From Epiperipatus broadwayi (Eukaryota; Onychophora; Udeonychophora; Euonychophora; Peripatidae), in NCBI GenBank assembly GCA_028023455.1, contig JAQFVV010006271.1, positions 1,063,795-1,127,794 on the forward strand: 64,000 nucleotides of DNA, read 5' to 3'. Position numbers and translations under genes: made by a program. Under the pieces are notes generated by a model. It saw only the letters and a program-made list of their open reading frames with translations, was not told the origin of the DNA and searched no databases. This document shows positions 1 to 11,795 of this stretch, in pieces (the stretch's first letter is position 1; every line of letters begins with the position of its first letter).

Positions 1-1945
1 TAATTGTTCCAACAACTGATTTTAAACTCAAGAAAATTTATAAATGTGAAAATAACTGCTGTATTTCATCCACATGCTTGACAGGAAGAGAAGAAAATTT
101 AATATAATGATTTCCAAATTGTCCACTAAAGCAAATAACCTCAATAGAGTCATCATCATTAAATAGCTATACACCTCAAGAAAGAGATTGTTCCCACCTA
201 GTAGCTGCAGAAATATAGACAAGTTTGAACCCTTGGAAATTCGCAACAAACACAAAAGATCGGTAATATGACTTTTTATATCTATTTTCTTTATGATATC
301 AGTCTTAATAAACATTTTAGCAATAAAGTGGTATATTTTTATTTAAAGAACTTTTAAAGACTATTCAGATCGATTAAAACAAGAATGTCTTACTAATAAT
401 AACTTTGAGCTTCATAAATGATCTTGAATGTATAAAAATGATTTGTTTATTAATTTTACAATATTAATATGTAAAACAATTTTTTTTTATTTTTTTTTTT
501 TTTATGGTATTATGATTTTAGTTTTAACTAATATTATTATTTTGGTTTTAATAATATTTTGTTATGATGGGATAAAACACGCACATACATAATAATATTT
601 TTATATGTGTATAATTGGAAGTGAATGTGAAATAATGAGTAGTATTAGAATATTAGATTATTTTGTTTCAAGTTCAGTATAGATTTCAGCGCTTGGAAGG
701 GAGGGGGAGAAAATAATTTAAAACTTTTTTCTAAAACTGGCTCTTTCAATTTTACTAACATTTTTTTTTTCTATTTACATGTTGGATTTTTAAAGTATGT
801 GTGCTAATGAGCAGATAATATTTTTTTTTTCTCTTGAAATATTTTTCTCATGGAGTGAAAATCATGGTCAATGTGACGTCCAACTTAATACAAAATACAT
901 TTGAAGGGAAAGGGGGAAGAACTTAAAATTAATCTGAGGATTGTTATATAATCAATTATTATTATTATTCATGTCAATTTTCATATTATCTAGAAATTTT
1001 TATGTATATGTTCGAAATGTAGTAATAAATATTAGTTTGTTTTATTAAACGAGGCGTATATATTTCATTAAGTGTAGTCTTTGTTAAGTGTGATTATTCA
1101 TCATCATCAATGGTTGAATATTAGTTATTTAAGATATAAGTAAATATGCTAAAATTAAGCAATAATTAGGAATTTCTTCATAAAATTTAGTTTTATGTTT
1201 AGGCTTAGTCCTAGAGCTGTAATTGAAACCCTTGTCATTATCGTTATTATTATCATCATCATCATCATCGTCATCAACGTTTTAATTAATGAGCTGTTTA
1301 ACTGTTTAAAGGCCATAAATAAATATTGATTTTATAATATTTAGTGATCTCTTAGTATTATTATAACCACATCCCATCATCTATTTCATGCAAGGATGAG
1401 TGAATTGCCATCCTAAATTAGTTATATATAATCGGAGCTAGTGAACTTATAAAATATTAAAACACATTTGTTATGTTAAGATCTGAGAAATGATTTATGT
1501 CTAATATACTCCACTTTGGTTTAAAGATGTTTTACTTTTACCTAACTATTAGTGCTTATAGTGATATGGCTCAAAAAGCAAAATCTCTCATTTTTATTAG
1601 AAATAAAGTACCAAAAGGGATTCAAACCCGGTACATGTGAAAGGTTATTAGATATAACCGTGTCTAGATTCAGATAATCTAGTGGCGCCCTGCTAGACCA
1701 TATTCACTTAGTATTTGTTTAAACATGCACTTCACATCAAACCAAGAAATGAAAGTGGATAAGATTACTGTCTGTATACCTGAGTTATATTTTATTGAAT
1801 TATTAGTGTACTCACTCACCTCACGTGATATACATATAATACACTGGTTATTAATACATTGATCATAATTTGTTTATAATTCTTATATATATGTTTTGAA
1901 CCTTTACTTAGTAATATCTTTTGATGATACTTTAAATATGTTACA
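1..1945 (+). repeat. 5' LTR (partial) of giant-LTR retrotransposon
   Basis: This is the right-hand part of a long terminal repeat whose left part lies outside the window. It aligns almost base for base with 6563-8508 (LTR2); I noticed about four substitutions plus T-run length changes, so the two LTRs come from one recent insertion. It ends in ...GTTACA, one base before a primer binding site. It contains no coding region, only homopolymer runs and ATC/ATT microsatellites. On the minus strand, 1618-1700 carries tRNA-like A and B boxes, described separately. Confidence 0.9.
1618..1700 (-). other. tRNA-like A/B-box pair inside the LTR
   Basis: Read on the minus strand, 1689-1700 is TGGTCTAGCAGG, a full match to the Pol III A-box consensus TRGYNNARNNGG. 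About 60 bases further on, 1618-1628 is GGTTTGAATCC, one mismatch from the B box GGTTCRANTCC. The same pair recurs in LTR2 (about 8180-8262) and LTR3 (about 11446-11524). It may be an old tRNA-derived SINE captured by the LTR, or a chance match. No cloverleaf was established. Confidence 0.35.
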
Positions 1946-1946
1946 A

Positions 1947-1964
1947 TGGCGCCCAACGTGGGGC
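1947..1964 (+). other. Primer binding site, tRNA-Lys type
   Basis: TGGCGCCCAACGTGGGGC starts one base after the LTR end. It is complementary to the 3' end of a lysine tRNA (the Lys1,2-type PBS known from several retroelements). It fixes the LTR boundary and puts the element on the plus strand. Confidence 0.9.
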
Positions 1965-3272
1965 ACGATATTTTACCATATACCTGAAAAAGAGAGTCTA
2001 TAGAATGATGGGAGATGTGTGGTTAAAAATAGAGAAATTTTTTAGTAAAATTTTTTTTTTCAGTAAAAATTTTTTTTGTCTTACAAAATTTTCTTGGCCA
2101 AACAGTCTTATTTTAAATGATGATGTTTAATATGATTTAATTTTTCATTGATGATGATAAAATGGGTACAGCCATAAAACAGCTTAGTTTTTTTTTTTAT
2201 CAATTTTGAAAATAGAGATGAATATCACAACTTAAGACAAAGGTGAAATAAATAATAGATTTTTTTTTGTGGAACATTAAAATAATTTATTGCCAGATAG
2301 GATAGGCATAGTAATAGTGATGGATTATGGAATAGTGGTCTCATGTGTGTTTGGGGAGTTCATTTTGTAAAAAGTCTATGATTTTAGAGGTTTGATTGGA
2401 TGGTTGATCGTTGGAGTTTGGTTGGTTAGATTGCAGTTTTGATGATGAGTGAAGAGTTTTGTCATTGCCTTGAGAATGCTATGTATTTTGTGTAACTTAT
2501 GAATGATCAAACCCATTCACTGCTCCAACCCAATTTATATGTTATCTTTATTTTATCATGAAGCAGTTAACAGCAGACCTGCCATGATATCAGCCTATAA
2601 GTCTCCAAGAGAGAGAGCATGGCATAGTTTTCCAATCCAGTTATATGTTATTCTTATGTTATCATGAAGCAGTTAACAGCAGTCCTGCCATGATACCAGC
2701 CTATAAGTCTCCAAGAGAGAGAGCAAGGTTTTGTTTTTGTAGTCTATAATAAGCAGGGCATTCCTTGATACTTGCCACATAAGACTCCAAGAGAGAGAGC
2801 AAGGCATTGTTTATCTACTTTAGCCCCTAAGACTTAAAATACATCTTTTATTGCAACAGAGTTTGCTTCATTCAATCAAGGGTTGTGGTAGTTAATAGTG
2901 ATCGAATTGGGATGATCTTCTGAGTGCTCGTGATGCATTGTGTGATTATAGTGCTGTGAATGAATTCTTTCATTTATCTCAAGATTGTGAACTGCTAGTC
3001 ATTCTGTGGACTGTCAATATCTGTCGGATTTCTGGGAGAATGGATGAATGTATAATTTGGGCTATTACAGACAGACATGCACTATATAGATTATTGTTGT
3101 GTAGTTCATTAAATAAGGATATTAAAATATATTTTTTTTGTTGTATTTGTAAATGCATAATAAGGTGAAAATCAAATCAGTCAGTTGGTCAGAATAGGTG
3201 TCAGACAGGGAGAAGATGTGTAGATTTTTGATGGTCAGGGAAGTACAGATGGGATATACATAGTTTTATAAC
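1965..3272 (+). other. Long untranslated leader of LTR element
   Basis: These 1.3 kb lie between the primer binding site and the gag-like start codon. They hold only short or stop-rich frames, including one of 76 codons at 2938-3168 that I do not consider a gene. The left half has several T runs. The right half has a tandem repeat at 2526-2808. A leader this long could hold packaging or translation-control elements, but the sequence does not show which. Confidence 0.6.
2526..2808 (+). repeat. About 106-bp tandem repeat in the leader
   Basis: Two full units start at about 2526 and 2632. Both contain GAAGCAGTTAACAGCAG and the segment AAGTCTCCAAGAGAGAGAGC. A third, partial unit at about 2763-2808 keeps only the purine-rich CTCCAAGAGAGAGAGCAAGG end. 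Units differ by scattered substitutions. The function is unknown. Confidence 0.8.
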
Positions 3273-4937
3273 ATGAGTGAACTAAATTATAGTATGGAAG
3301 AGGTTATGGAAGAGGAAGGTGCCCCAATACCAGGAATCAGTGATCGTTTTCATACTGAAGAAGAGGATGGGGAGGTTTTCTTAAAAACACAAAAGGAAAG
3401 AGAGGAAGTAGAGGAAGATGCCTTTAATGTTAGTAACAGTAATACGGCCTCAAGTGTGGAAGTAGATGAGGAGTCAGAAGTGGGCCAGGCTCAAATAGCA
3501 AAGATGGCACCATCAGACATGGACATGATAATGCAGATGCTCAGAAGTATGAGAGAGGAGAGTAAGCAAAGTATGATAAATCTAGAACAAAAGATAGAGA
3601 AAAATAATAAAAGTATGGTAAATCTAGAACAAAAGATGGAGAAAAATATAGAAAGTCTAAGAGAAGAGAGTAAGAAAAGTATGGAAAGTCTAGGACAAAG
3701 GATATGTCAATCCATAGAGAGCATAATAGAAGGTAGTCAAAGATCACTAGTGTTAAAAGATAAGCTAGATTGTCAGACTACTGATAATAGAGAAAGGAGC
3801 GAGAGATTAGAGGAAGAAATAGGTAAATCAGCTAATATACTGATAGAGGAGAGTAGATCACAAGAAGTGGAAAGGCCAATAGTAGCCATAAAATCTAATC
3901 TCTCAGTAAAAAGAATACATGAGGTGATGGACAGAGAGCAGATTGGGATAGATCATGAAGTGAAAAGAAGGAAAAGAGAGTTGGAGGAAAAACTTCATGC
4001 ATCCGATAAGATGATTGATTTAAGAGAAGCAATAAGGGAGATGAAACCAGTTATTTTAGAAAGAGAGCAAAAGTTTCAACAGTCTGTAGTTCTCAATCTA
4101 GTAACTAACCAGCATGTGTGGTTTCAAAAATCTGTCTTCTCAAATAGATTGGAGATACCTTATATATGGTATAGAGAGACAATCTCTCTGAAAAATGTAA
4201 ATGTCCAAATCTCTCTGAAAAATTCAACTGCTCTGGAAAAGTCAAAAATAAGTTATATCTGGTACAGAGAAGCAATCTCTCTGAAAAATGTAAATGTCCA
4301 GTGTGTGTCAGACAGAGAATCAATTTCTCTGAAAAATTTAAATGCTCTGTTAAATTTAAGTGTGCCTTATATTTGGTACAAAGAATCAACCTTTTTAGAG
4401 AGTTTAAAAATAAATTATACGTGGCACAGAGAATCAACCTCTCTGAAAGATGTAATGAATTATCTCTGGTACAGAGAGTCAATCTCTCTGAAGAGTTTAA
4501 ATGTCCATTATATATGGGTCAGAGAATCTATCTCTCTGAAAAACGTAAATGCTCTGAAGAGTTTAAATGTCCATTATATATGGTACAAAGAATCCACCTT
4601 TCTAGAAAATTTAAAAATAAATTATACGTGGCCCAGAGAATCAATCTCTCTGGAAGATTTAAGGATGAATTATATATGGTACAGGGAGTCAATCTTTCTG
4701 GAAAGTTTAAAAATAAAGTATGTATGGTATAGAGAGTCAATCTCTCTGAAAAACTTCAAGGCATATTATGTATGGTACCAAGAGTCCATATTTCTAAATA
4801 GAGTTTGTAATAGGAGGTTATATAAAATAATTCCTCCAGAGATGTTTTATAAATATCCAGTCAAGATGAAAAATGGAAATATTAAAAAGGGACTGGATGT
4901 ACATGTGCAATTTTATACAGACCGCAATATGATTTGA
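3273..4937 (+). CDS. Gag-like protein of non-autonomous LTR element
   Basis: This is an intact 554-residue frame starting at the first ATG after the leader. Residues 1-75 are strongly acidic. Residues 83-155 are a heptad-like coiled-coil segment built of repeats such as REESKQSMINLEQK. Residues about 170-270 are charged, with a basic KRRKR patch near 232. Residues 296-512 are an array of about 16-residue units of the form YxWYRESxSLKxxxx. A unique 42-residue tail follows. No CCHC knuckle, protease, RT or integrase motif is visible here or elsewhere in the internal region. An acidic plus coiled-coil N-terminus is common in invertebrate LTR-element Gag proteins, so Gag is inferred from position between PBS and polypurine tract. 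The intact frame in a stop-rich sequence and near-identical LTRs indicate recent mobility. Enzymes would have to come from a partner element. Confidence 0.7.
   Translation: MSELNYSMEEVMEEEGAPIPGISDRFHTEEEDGEVFLKTQKEREEVEEDAFNVSNSNTASSVEVDEESEVGQAQIAKMAPSDMDMIMQMLRSMREESKQSMINLEQKIEKNNKSMVNLEQKMEKNIESLREESKKSMESLGQRICQSIESIIEGSQRSLVLKDKLDCQTTDNRERSERLEEEIGKSANILIEESRSQEVERPIVAIKSNLSVKRIHEVMDREQIGIDHEVKRRKRELEEKLHASDKMIDLREAIREMKPVILEREQKFQQSVVLNLVTNQHVWFQKSVFSNRLEIPYIWYRETISLKNVNVQISLKNSTALEKSKISYIWYREAISLKNVNVQCVSDRESISLKNLNALLNLSVPYIWYKESTFLESLKINYTWHRESTSLKDVMNYLWYRESISLKSLNVHYIWVRESISLKNVNALKSLNVHYIWYKESTFLENLKINYTWPRESISLEDLRMNYIWYRESIFLESLKIKYVWYRESISLKNFKAYYVWYQESIFLNRVCNRRLYKIIPPEMFYKYPVKMKNGNIKKGLDVHVQFYTDRNMI
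4158..4808 (+). repeat. 48-nt coding minisatellite in gag-like ORF
   Basis: Imperfect units of about 48 nt built around TGGTACAGAGAATCAATCTC and TCTGAAAAATGTAAATG follow each other through the last 40% of the ORF. Because the unit is a multiple of three, other frames on both strands are also open across it (for example 4301-4732 plus, 4105-4482 minus). The sense frame is chosen because it continues unbroken from the coiled-coil part. Some units are shortened or fused, which suggests slippage or unequal exchange. Confidence 0.85.
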
Positions 4938-5234
4938 AAAGAAAAATCCATTCCAAATTACTAAAAAAATAGGGGATAATGCCTTTATGCTTGCTGCTCT
5001 TGATGGGAATAAGGGGACCTATAATGCTAGGAGTTTGATCCCTTATGCTTCATCAGAATAGCCTGGCAAAGATCTCCAAATAAATTATTTTGGGTTTTCT
5101 AATGAAAAATATATGTACCAGTAATTAATTTATTTTTTTTTATATGTTATAAGTGTTTCTTATTATTAGTGTATTTATTAGTTAGGATTTTTTTTAAAAA
5201 TATAGTTAAAACAAAAGTGCTGATGATTTTATCC

Positions 5235-5248
5235 GAAGGGGGAGAAAG
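5235..5248 (+). other. Polypurine tract
   Basis: GAAGGGGGAGAAAG lies immediately before the TG that opens LTR2. It is the expected plus-strand priming site and marks the end of the internal region. The 300 bases between the gag stop and this tract are non-coding. Confidence 0.85.
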
Positions 5249-5249
5249 T

Positions 5250-8200
5250 TGTGCCATTACAATTTGGTCACTAGCCAAATTTATAGTAATGTGCATGTAG
5301 AAAAGGTCAAACAAAATCATCATCACAATTTTATATAACCATAAAGGAAGTTGTAGGGCATCCAAGTTCAAACCCTACAAGGTCCAGTTCTAAAAGCTTT
5401 AAACAGAGAAAGAATGGGTCAACAATTATATGCTTTACTTGTTTGTGTGTTGATAGAAAGGTAATACACACATTTAAACTATTTAATATTTAAATTTTCT
5501 GTTAAAAAGCAAAGTTATAATGCATACATATAGGCAATGTATGTGTAAATTATTTATTTGTTTTATATTTCAAATATTCAACATTGTAACTTTCTTTAAA
5601 ACTAAGCTATGCTTGATCAATGCTAACATTTTATTCTATACTTGTATTTTGCTTTTCTTTAATTATAATTGGGATTTAAAAGTTACAGACTTAATTAAAT
5701 AATTGGGTTGTAATTACTAAGCTAGCAATCATATTATTTAAGGATAGTTTATGAATGATTTGAAAGAATGAAGAATGTGTGTACATTACATACAAAAATT
5801 TACATTTCCTAAATATTGAAAGAAAAGGAAGTATTAAATCTGTCAAATTATTTTTTTTTGTACAATTTTTTTTTTTTGTTGTTAAAAGAGGAAATCTGTT
5901 TAATCAGATATCGATCTTTGTAGCAATTTTTGTTTTGTAAATGATTGTTTCACTTTGGAATCTTATAGTGAGTCAGAACTCTAAAAATTGAATTTGTCTT
6001 ATCAAGATCTAAAGAAGGAAGCTCAAAGATTTGAAGTGTTACCTGGATGTTAAAAAGAAAAAAAAAACAAAAGAAAGGAAATAAGAATTGAGTCTATTTT
6101 TTTTTTAAAACAAAAGTGTCTGGAAAAAGGATTAAACTTTTCAGTTGAAAAATACTTTGGTTGAAAATAAATTAGAGATCTAATTAAAACAAATTTGTCC
6201 AAAAATAGCAAGTGATGCTATCTCTGATTGGTTAAGGTAGCTAAAAATTGGATATAAAAAGCTGTTTTGAATTATTATTAAGATTATTATTGTGATTGAT
6301 TCAGATTATTAAACTATCAAATTTGAATGTTGAAAATATAAGAAATGGCAGGTTAGAAAAATTATATGTATGTCCCATCGATTCCGGACCATCTGGGGAA
6401 GCTGCACATCACATAGGAAAGAAAAGATGTGTCTAAAATAATATTCTACACCTTTCAACTGACCAGATAAATAAGATGTTTTTAATAGAAGGAAGAAAGC
6501 ATTCACCTGCATTCAAAGAAGATGAATTAATCTACTGATAAATATTAATCATCAAGTCCAATTAATTGTTCCAACAACTGATTTTAAACTCAAGAAAATT
6601 TATAAATGTGAAAATAACTGCTGTATTTCATCCACATGCTTGACAGGAAGAGAAGAAAATTTAATATAATGATTTCCAAATTGTCCACTAAAGCAAATAA
6701 CCTCAATAGAGTCATCATCATTAAATAGCTATACACCTCAAGAAAGAGATTGTTCCCACATAGTAGCTGCAGAAATATAGACAAGTTTGAACCCTTGGAA
6801 ATTCGCAACAAACAAAAAGATCGGTAATATGACTTTTTATATCTATTTTCTTTATGATATCAGTCTTAATAAACATTTTAGCAATAAAGTGGTATATTTT
6901 TATTTAAAGAACTTTTAAAGACTATTCAGATCGATTAAAACAAGAATGTCTTACTAATAATAACTTTGAGCTTCATAAATGATCTTGAATGTATAAAAAT
7001 GATTTGTTTATTAATTTTACAATATTAATATGTAAAACAATTTTTTTTTATTTTTTTTTTTTATGGTATTATGATTTTAGTTTTAACTAATATTATTATT
7101 TTGGTTTTAATAATATTTTGTTATGATGGGATAAAACACGCACATACATAATAATATTTTTATATGTGTATAATTGGAAGTGAATGTGAAATAATGAGTA
7201 GTATTAGAATATTAGATTATTTTGTTTCAAGTTCAGTATAGATTTCAGCGCTTGGAAGGGAGGGGGAGAAAATAATTTAAAACTTTTTTTCTAAAACTGG
7301 CTCTTTCAATTTTACTAACATTTTTTTTTTCTATTTACATGTTGGATTTTTAAAGTATGTGTGCTAATGAGCAGATAATATTTTTTTTTTTTTCTCTTGA
7401 AATATTTTTCTCATGGAGTGAAAATCATGGTCAATGTGACGTCCAACTTAATACAAAATACATTTGAAGGGAAAGGGGGAAGAACTTAAAATTAATCTGA
7501 GGAGTGTTATATAATCAATTATTATTATTATTCATGTCAATTTTCATATTATCTAGAAATTTTTATGTATATGTTCGAAATGTAGTAATAAATATTAGTT
7601 TGTTTTATTAAACGAGGCGTATATATTTCATTAAGTGTAGTCTTTGTTAAGTGTGATTATTCATCATCATCAATGGTTGAATATTAGTTATTTAAGATAT
7701 AAGTAAATATGCTAAAATTAAGCAATAATTAGGAATTTCTTCATAAAATTTAGTTTTATGTTTAGGCTTAGTCCTAGAGCTGTAATTGAAACCCTTGTCA
7801 TTATCGTTATTATTATCATCATCATCATCATCGTCATCAACGTTTTAATTAATGAGCTGTTTAACTGTTTAAAGGCCATAAATAAATATTGATTTTATAA
7901 TATTTAGTGATCTCTTAGTATTATTATAACCACATCCCATCATCTATTTCATGCAAGGATGAGTGAATTGCCATCCTAAATTAGTTATATATAATCGGAG
8001 CTAGTGAACTTATAAAATATTAAAACACATTTGTTATGTTAAGATCTGAGAAATGATTTATGTCTAATATACTCCACTTTGGTTTAAAGATGTTTTACTT
8101 TTACCTAACTATTAGTGCTTATAGTGATATGGCTCAAAAAGCAAAATCTCTCATTTTTATTAGAAATAAAGTACCAAAAGGGATTCAAACCCGGTACATG

Positions 8201-8508
8201 TGAAAGGTTATCAGATATAACCGTGTCTAGATTCAGATAATCTAGTGGCGCCCTGCTAGACCATATTCACTTAGTATTTGTTTAAACATGCACTTCACAT
8301 CAAACCAAGAAATGAAAGTGGATAAGATTACTGTCTGTATACCTGAGTTATATTTTATTGAATTATTAGTGTACTCACTCACCTCACGTGATATACATAT
8401 AATACACTGGTTATTAATACATTGATCATAATTTGTTTATAATTCTTATATATATGTTTTGAACCTTTACTTAGTAATATCTTTTGATGATACTTTAAAT
8501 ATGTTACA
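5250..8508 (+). repeat. 3' LTR (LTR2), 3.26 kb
   Basis: The repeat begins TGTGCCATTACA and ends GTTACA, so it has TG...CA ends. Its last 1945 bases match the partial LTR at the window start. At 3259 bp it is as long as the internal region it flanks, far longer than typical Gypsy or Copia LTRs. It is non-coding and rich in T runs and ATC/ATT tracts. The element's transcription signals must lie within it, but none can be assigned with confidence. Confidence 0.92.
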
Positions 8509-8522
8509 ATATATATATATAT
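8509..8522. repeat. (AT)7 between LTR2 and LTR3
   Basis: Fourteen bases of pure AT separate the two LTRs. The same (AT)7 follows LTR3 at 11782-11795, so LTR3 is bracketed by identical AT tracts, consistent with insertion into an AT microsatellite. Confidence 0.85.
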
Positions 8523-11500
8523 TGTGCCATTACAATTTAGTCACTAGATAAATTTATAGTAATGTGCATGTAGAAAAGGTAAACCAAAAATCATCATCAC
8601 AGTTTTATATAACCATAAAAGAAGCTGTAGGGCATCCAAGTTCAAACCCTTCCAGATCAAAATTTCAAAAGCTTTAAACAGAAAGAGAGTGGGACAACAA
8701 TTATATGCTTTATTTGTTTGTGTGTTGATAGAAAGGTAATACACACATTTAAACTATAAGTTATAATGCATACATATAGGCAGTGTATGTGTAAACTATT
8801 TAATTGTTTTATATTTCAAATATTCAACATTTTAACTTTCTTTAAAACTAACCTATGCTTGATCAATTCTAATATCTTATTCTATGCTTCTATTTTGCTT
8901 TTCTTTAATTGTAATTGGGATTTAAAAGTTACAGATTTAATTAAATAATAGGGTTATAATTACTAAGCTAGCAATTATATTATTTAATGTTAGTTTATGA
9001 ATGATTTGAAAGAATGAAGGATGTGTGTACATTACATACAGAAATTTACATTTAGTAAATATTGAAAGAAAAGGAAGGATTAAATCTGTCAAATTATTTT
9101 TTTTGTACAATTTTTTGTTAAAAGAGGAAATCTGTTTAATCAGATATCGATCTTTGTAGCAATTTTTTTTTGTAAATAATTGTTTTTCACTTTGGGAGCT
9201 TATAATGGGTGAGAGCTCTAATTTTGAAATTGTCTTATCTTAAGATCTAAAGAAGGAAGCTCAAAAATTTGAAATGTTACCTAAAAAAAAAAGAAAAAGA
9301 AAAGGAAATAAGGATTAAGACTATATATTTTTTTTTTTGTTAAAACAAAAGTGTCTGGAAAAAGGATTAAACTTTTCAGTTGAAAAATAAATTAGTTGAA
9401 AATAAATTAGAGATCTAATTAAAATGAATTTGTCCAAAAATAGCAAATGACGCTATCTCTGATTGGTTAAGTTAGCTAAAAATTGGATATAAAAAGCTGT
9501 CTGGAATTATTTATTTTTTTTGGTGATTATGATTCAGATTATACTATTAAATTGAATGTTGAAAATATAAGAAATGTCTGTCTAGAAAAATTATATATAT
9601 GTCCCATTTTTGCTGACCATCTGGAGGAAGCTGCACATCACATAGGAAAGAAAAGATGTTGTGTCTAAAATAATATTCTACACCTTTCAACTGACCAGAG
9701 AAATAAGATGTTTTTAATAGAAGGAAGAAAGCATTCACCTGCATTCGATAAAAGATGAATTAATCTACTGATAAATATTAATCATCAAGTCCAATTAATT
9801 GTTCCAGCAACTGATTTTAAACTCAAGAAAATTTATAAATGTGAAAACAACCGCTGTATTTCATCCACTAAGAATCATGCTTGACAGGAAGAGAAGAAAA
9901 ATTAATATAATGATTTCCAAATTATCCACTAAAGCAAATAATCTCAATAGAGTCATCATCATCAAGTAGTTATACACCTCAAGAAAGAGATTGTTCCCAC
10001 ATAAAACGGAAATGGTAGCTGCAGAAATATAGACATTATACAAGACAAGTTTGAACCCTTGGAAATTTGCCACAAACAAAAGATCGGTAATATGACTTTT
10101 ATATCTATTTTCTTTATGATATCAGTCTTAATAACCATTTTAGCAATAAAGTGGTATATTTTATTTAAAGAACTTTTAAAGACTATTCAGATCGATTAAA
10201 ACAAGAATGTCTTACTAATAATAACTTTGAGCTTCATAAATGATCTTGAATGTATCAAAATTATTTGTTTATTAATTTTACAGTTATGAAAAATATTAAT
10301 GTGTAAAACAATTTTTTTTATGGTGTTATGATTTTTGTTTTAACTAATATATTATTATTTTGGTTTTAAATAATATTTTGTTATCATGGGATAAAACACG
10401 CACATACATAATGATATTTTATATGTGTATAATTGCGAGTGAATGTGGAGTAACAAGTAGTGTTAGAATATTAGATTAGTTTGTTTCAAGTTAAGTATAG
10501 CATTTCAGAGGTAGAAGAGAGGGGGAGATAATGATTTAAAACTCTTTTCTAAAACTTGCTCTTTCAATTCTACTAACATTTTTTTTTACATTCTATTTAC
10601 ATGTTAGATTTTTAAAGTATGTGTACTAATGAGCAGATAATTTTTTTTTTCTTGAAATACTTTTCTCATGGAGTGAAAATCATGGTCAATGTGACATCCC
10701 ACTTAATACAATATACATTTGAAGGGAAAGGGGGAAGAACTTGAAATTAATCTGAGGATTGTTATATAATCAATTATTATCATTATTATTATTCATGTCA
10801 ATTTTCATGTTTATCTAGAAATTTTTATGTATATGTTAGAAATGCAGTAATAAATATTAGTTTGTTTTATTAAACGAGGCGTATATATTTCATTAAGTGT
10901 AGTCTTTGTTAAGTGTGATTATTCATCATCATCAATGGTTGAATATTAGTTATTTAAGATATAAGTAAATATGCTAAAATTAAGCAATAATTATGAATTT
11001 CTTCATAAAATTTAGTTTTATGTTTAGGCTTAGTCCTAGAGCTGTAGTTGAAACCCTTGTCATTATTGTTATTATTATCATCATCATCATCGTCATCAAC
11101 ATTTTAATTAATGAGCTGTTTAACTGTTTAAAGGCCATAAATAAATATTGATTTTATAATATTTAGTGATTTCTTAGTATTATTATAACCACATCCCATC
11201 ATCTATTTCATACAAGGATGAGTGAATTGCCATCCTAAATTAGTTATATATAATCTGAGATAGTGAACTTATAAAAATATTGAAACACATTTGTTATGTT
11301 AAGATCTGAGAAATGATTTATGTCTAGTATACTCCACTTTGGTTTATAGATGTTTTACTTTTACCTAAATATTAGTGCATATAGTGATATGGCTCAAAAA
11401 GCAAAATCTCTCATTTTTATTAGAAATAAAGTACCAAAAAGGGGATTCAAACCCGGTACATGTGAAAGGTTATTAGATATAACCATGTCTAGATTCAGAT

Positions 11501-11781
11501 AATCTAGTGGTGCCCTGCTAGACCATATTCACTTAGTATTTGTTTAAACATGCACTTAACATCAAACCAAGAAATGAAAGTGGATAAAACCTACTGCCTG
11601 TATACCTGAGTTATATTTTATTGAATTACTAGTGTACTCACTTTACGTGATTTCCATATACTTGTTATAATACTTGTTCTTAAAAATTTGTTTATAATTC
11701 TTGATATTAGGACTCCTTTACTTATTTCGTTTGAACTACTCAGGTATGGTAATATCTTTTGAATTCATTAATTTTGTTACA
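8523..11781 (+). repeat. Third LTR copy (older solo LTR)
   Basis: It begins TGTGCCATTACAATTTAG, ends TTTTGTTACA and is also 3259 bp. It aligns with LTR2 along its length but has many substitutions and small indels (for example extra bases near 9867 and 10005, and a diverged stretch at 11640-11780). It has no PBS or internal region on either side. It is best read as an older solo LTR beside which the younger full element inserted, although an LTR-LTR recombination product is also possible. Confidence 0.85.
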
Positions 11782-11795
11782 ATATATATATATAT

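Noticed and set aside
28-315. 95-codon frame repeated in each LTR (also at 6590-6811 and 9861-10079)
   Set aside because: Its length and start change between the LTR copies through indels, so it is not maintained as a coding sequence.
4105-4732. Open frames on both strands overlapping the 48-nt array
   Set aside because: A repeat whose unit is a multiple of three keeps several frames open at once. Only the frame continuous with the coiled-coil N-terminus is plausible.
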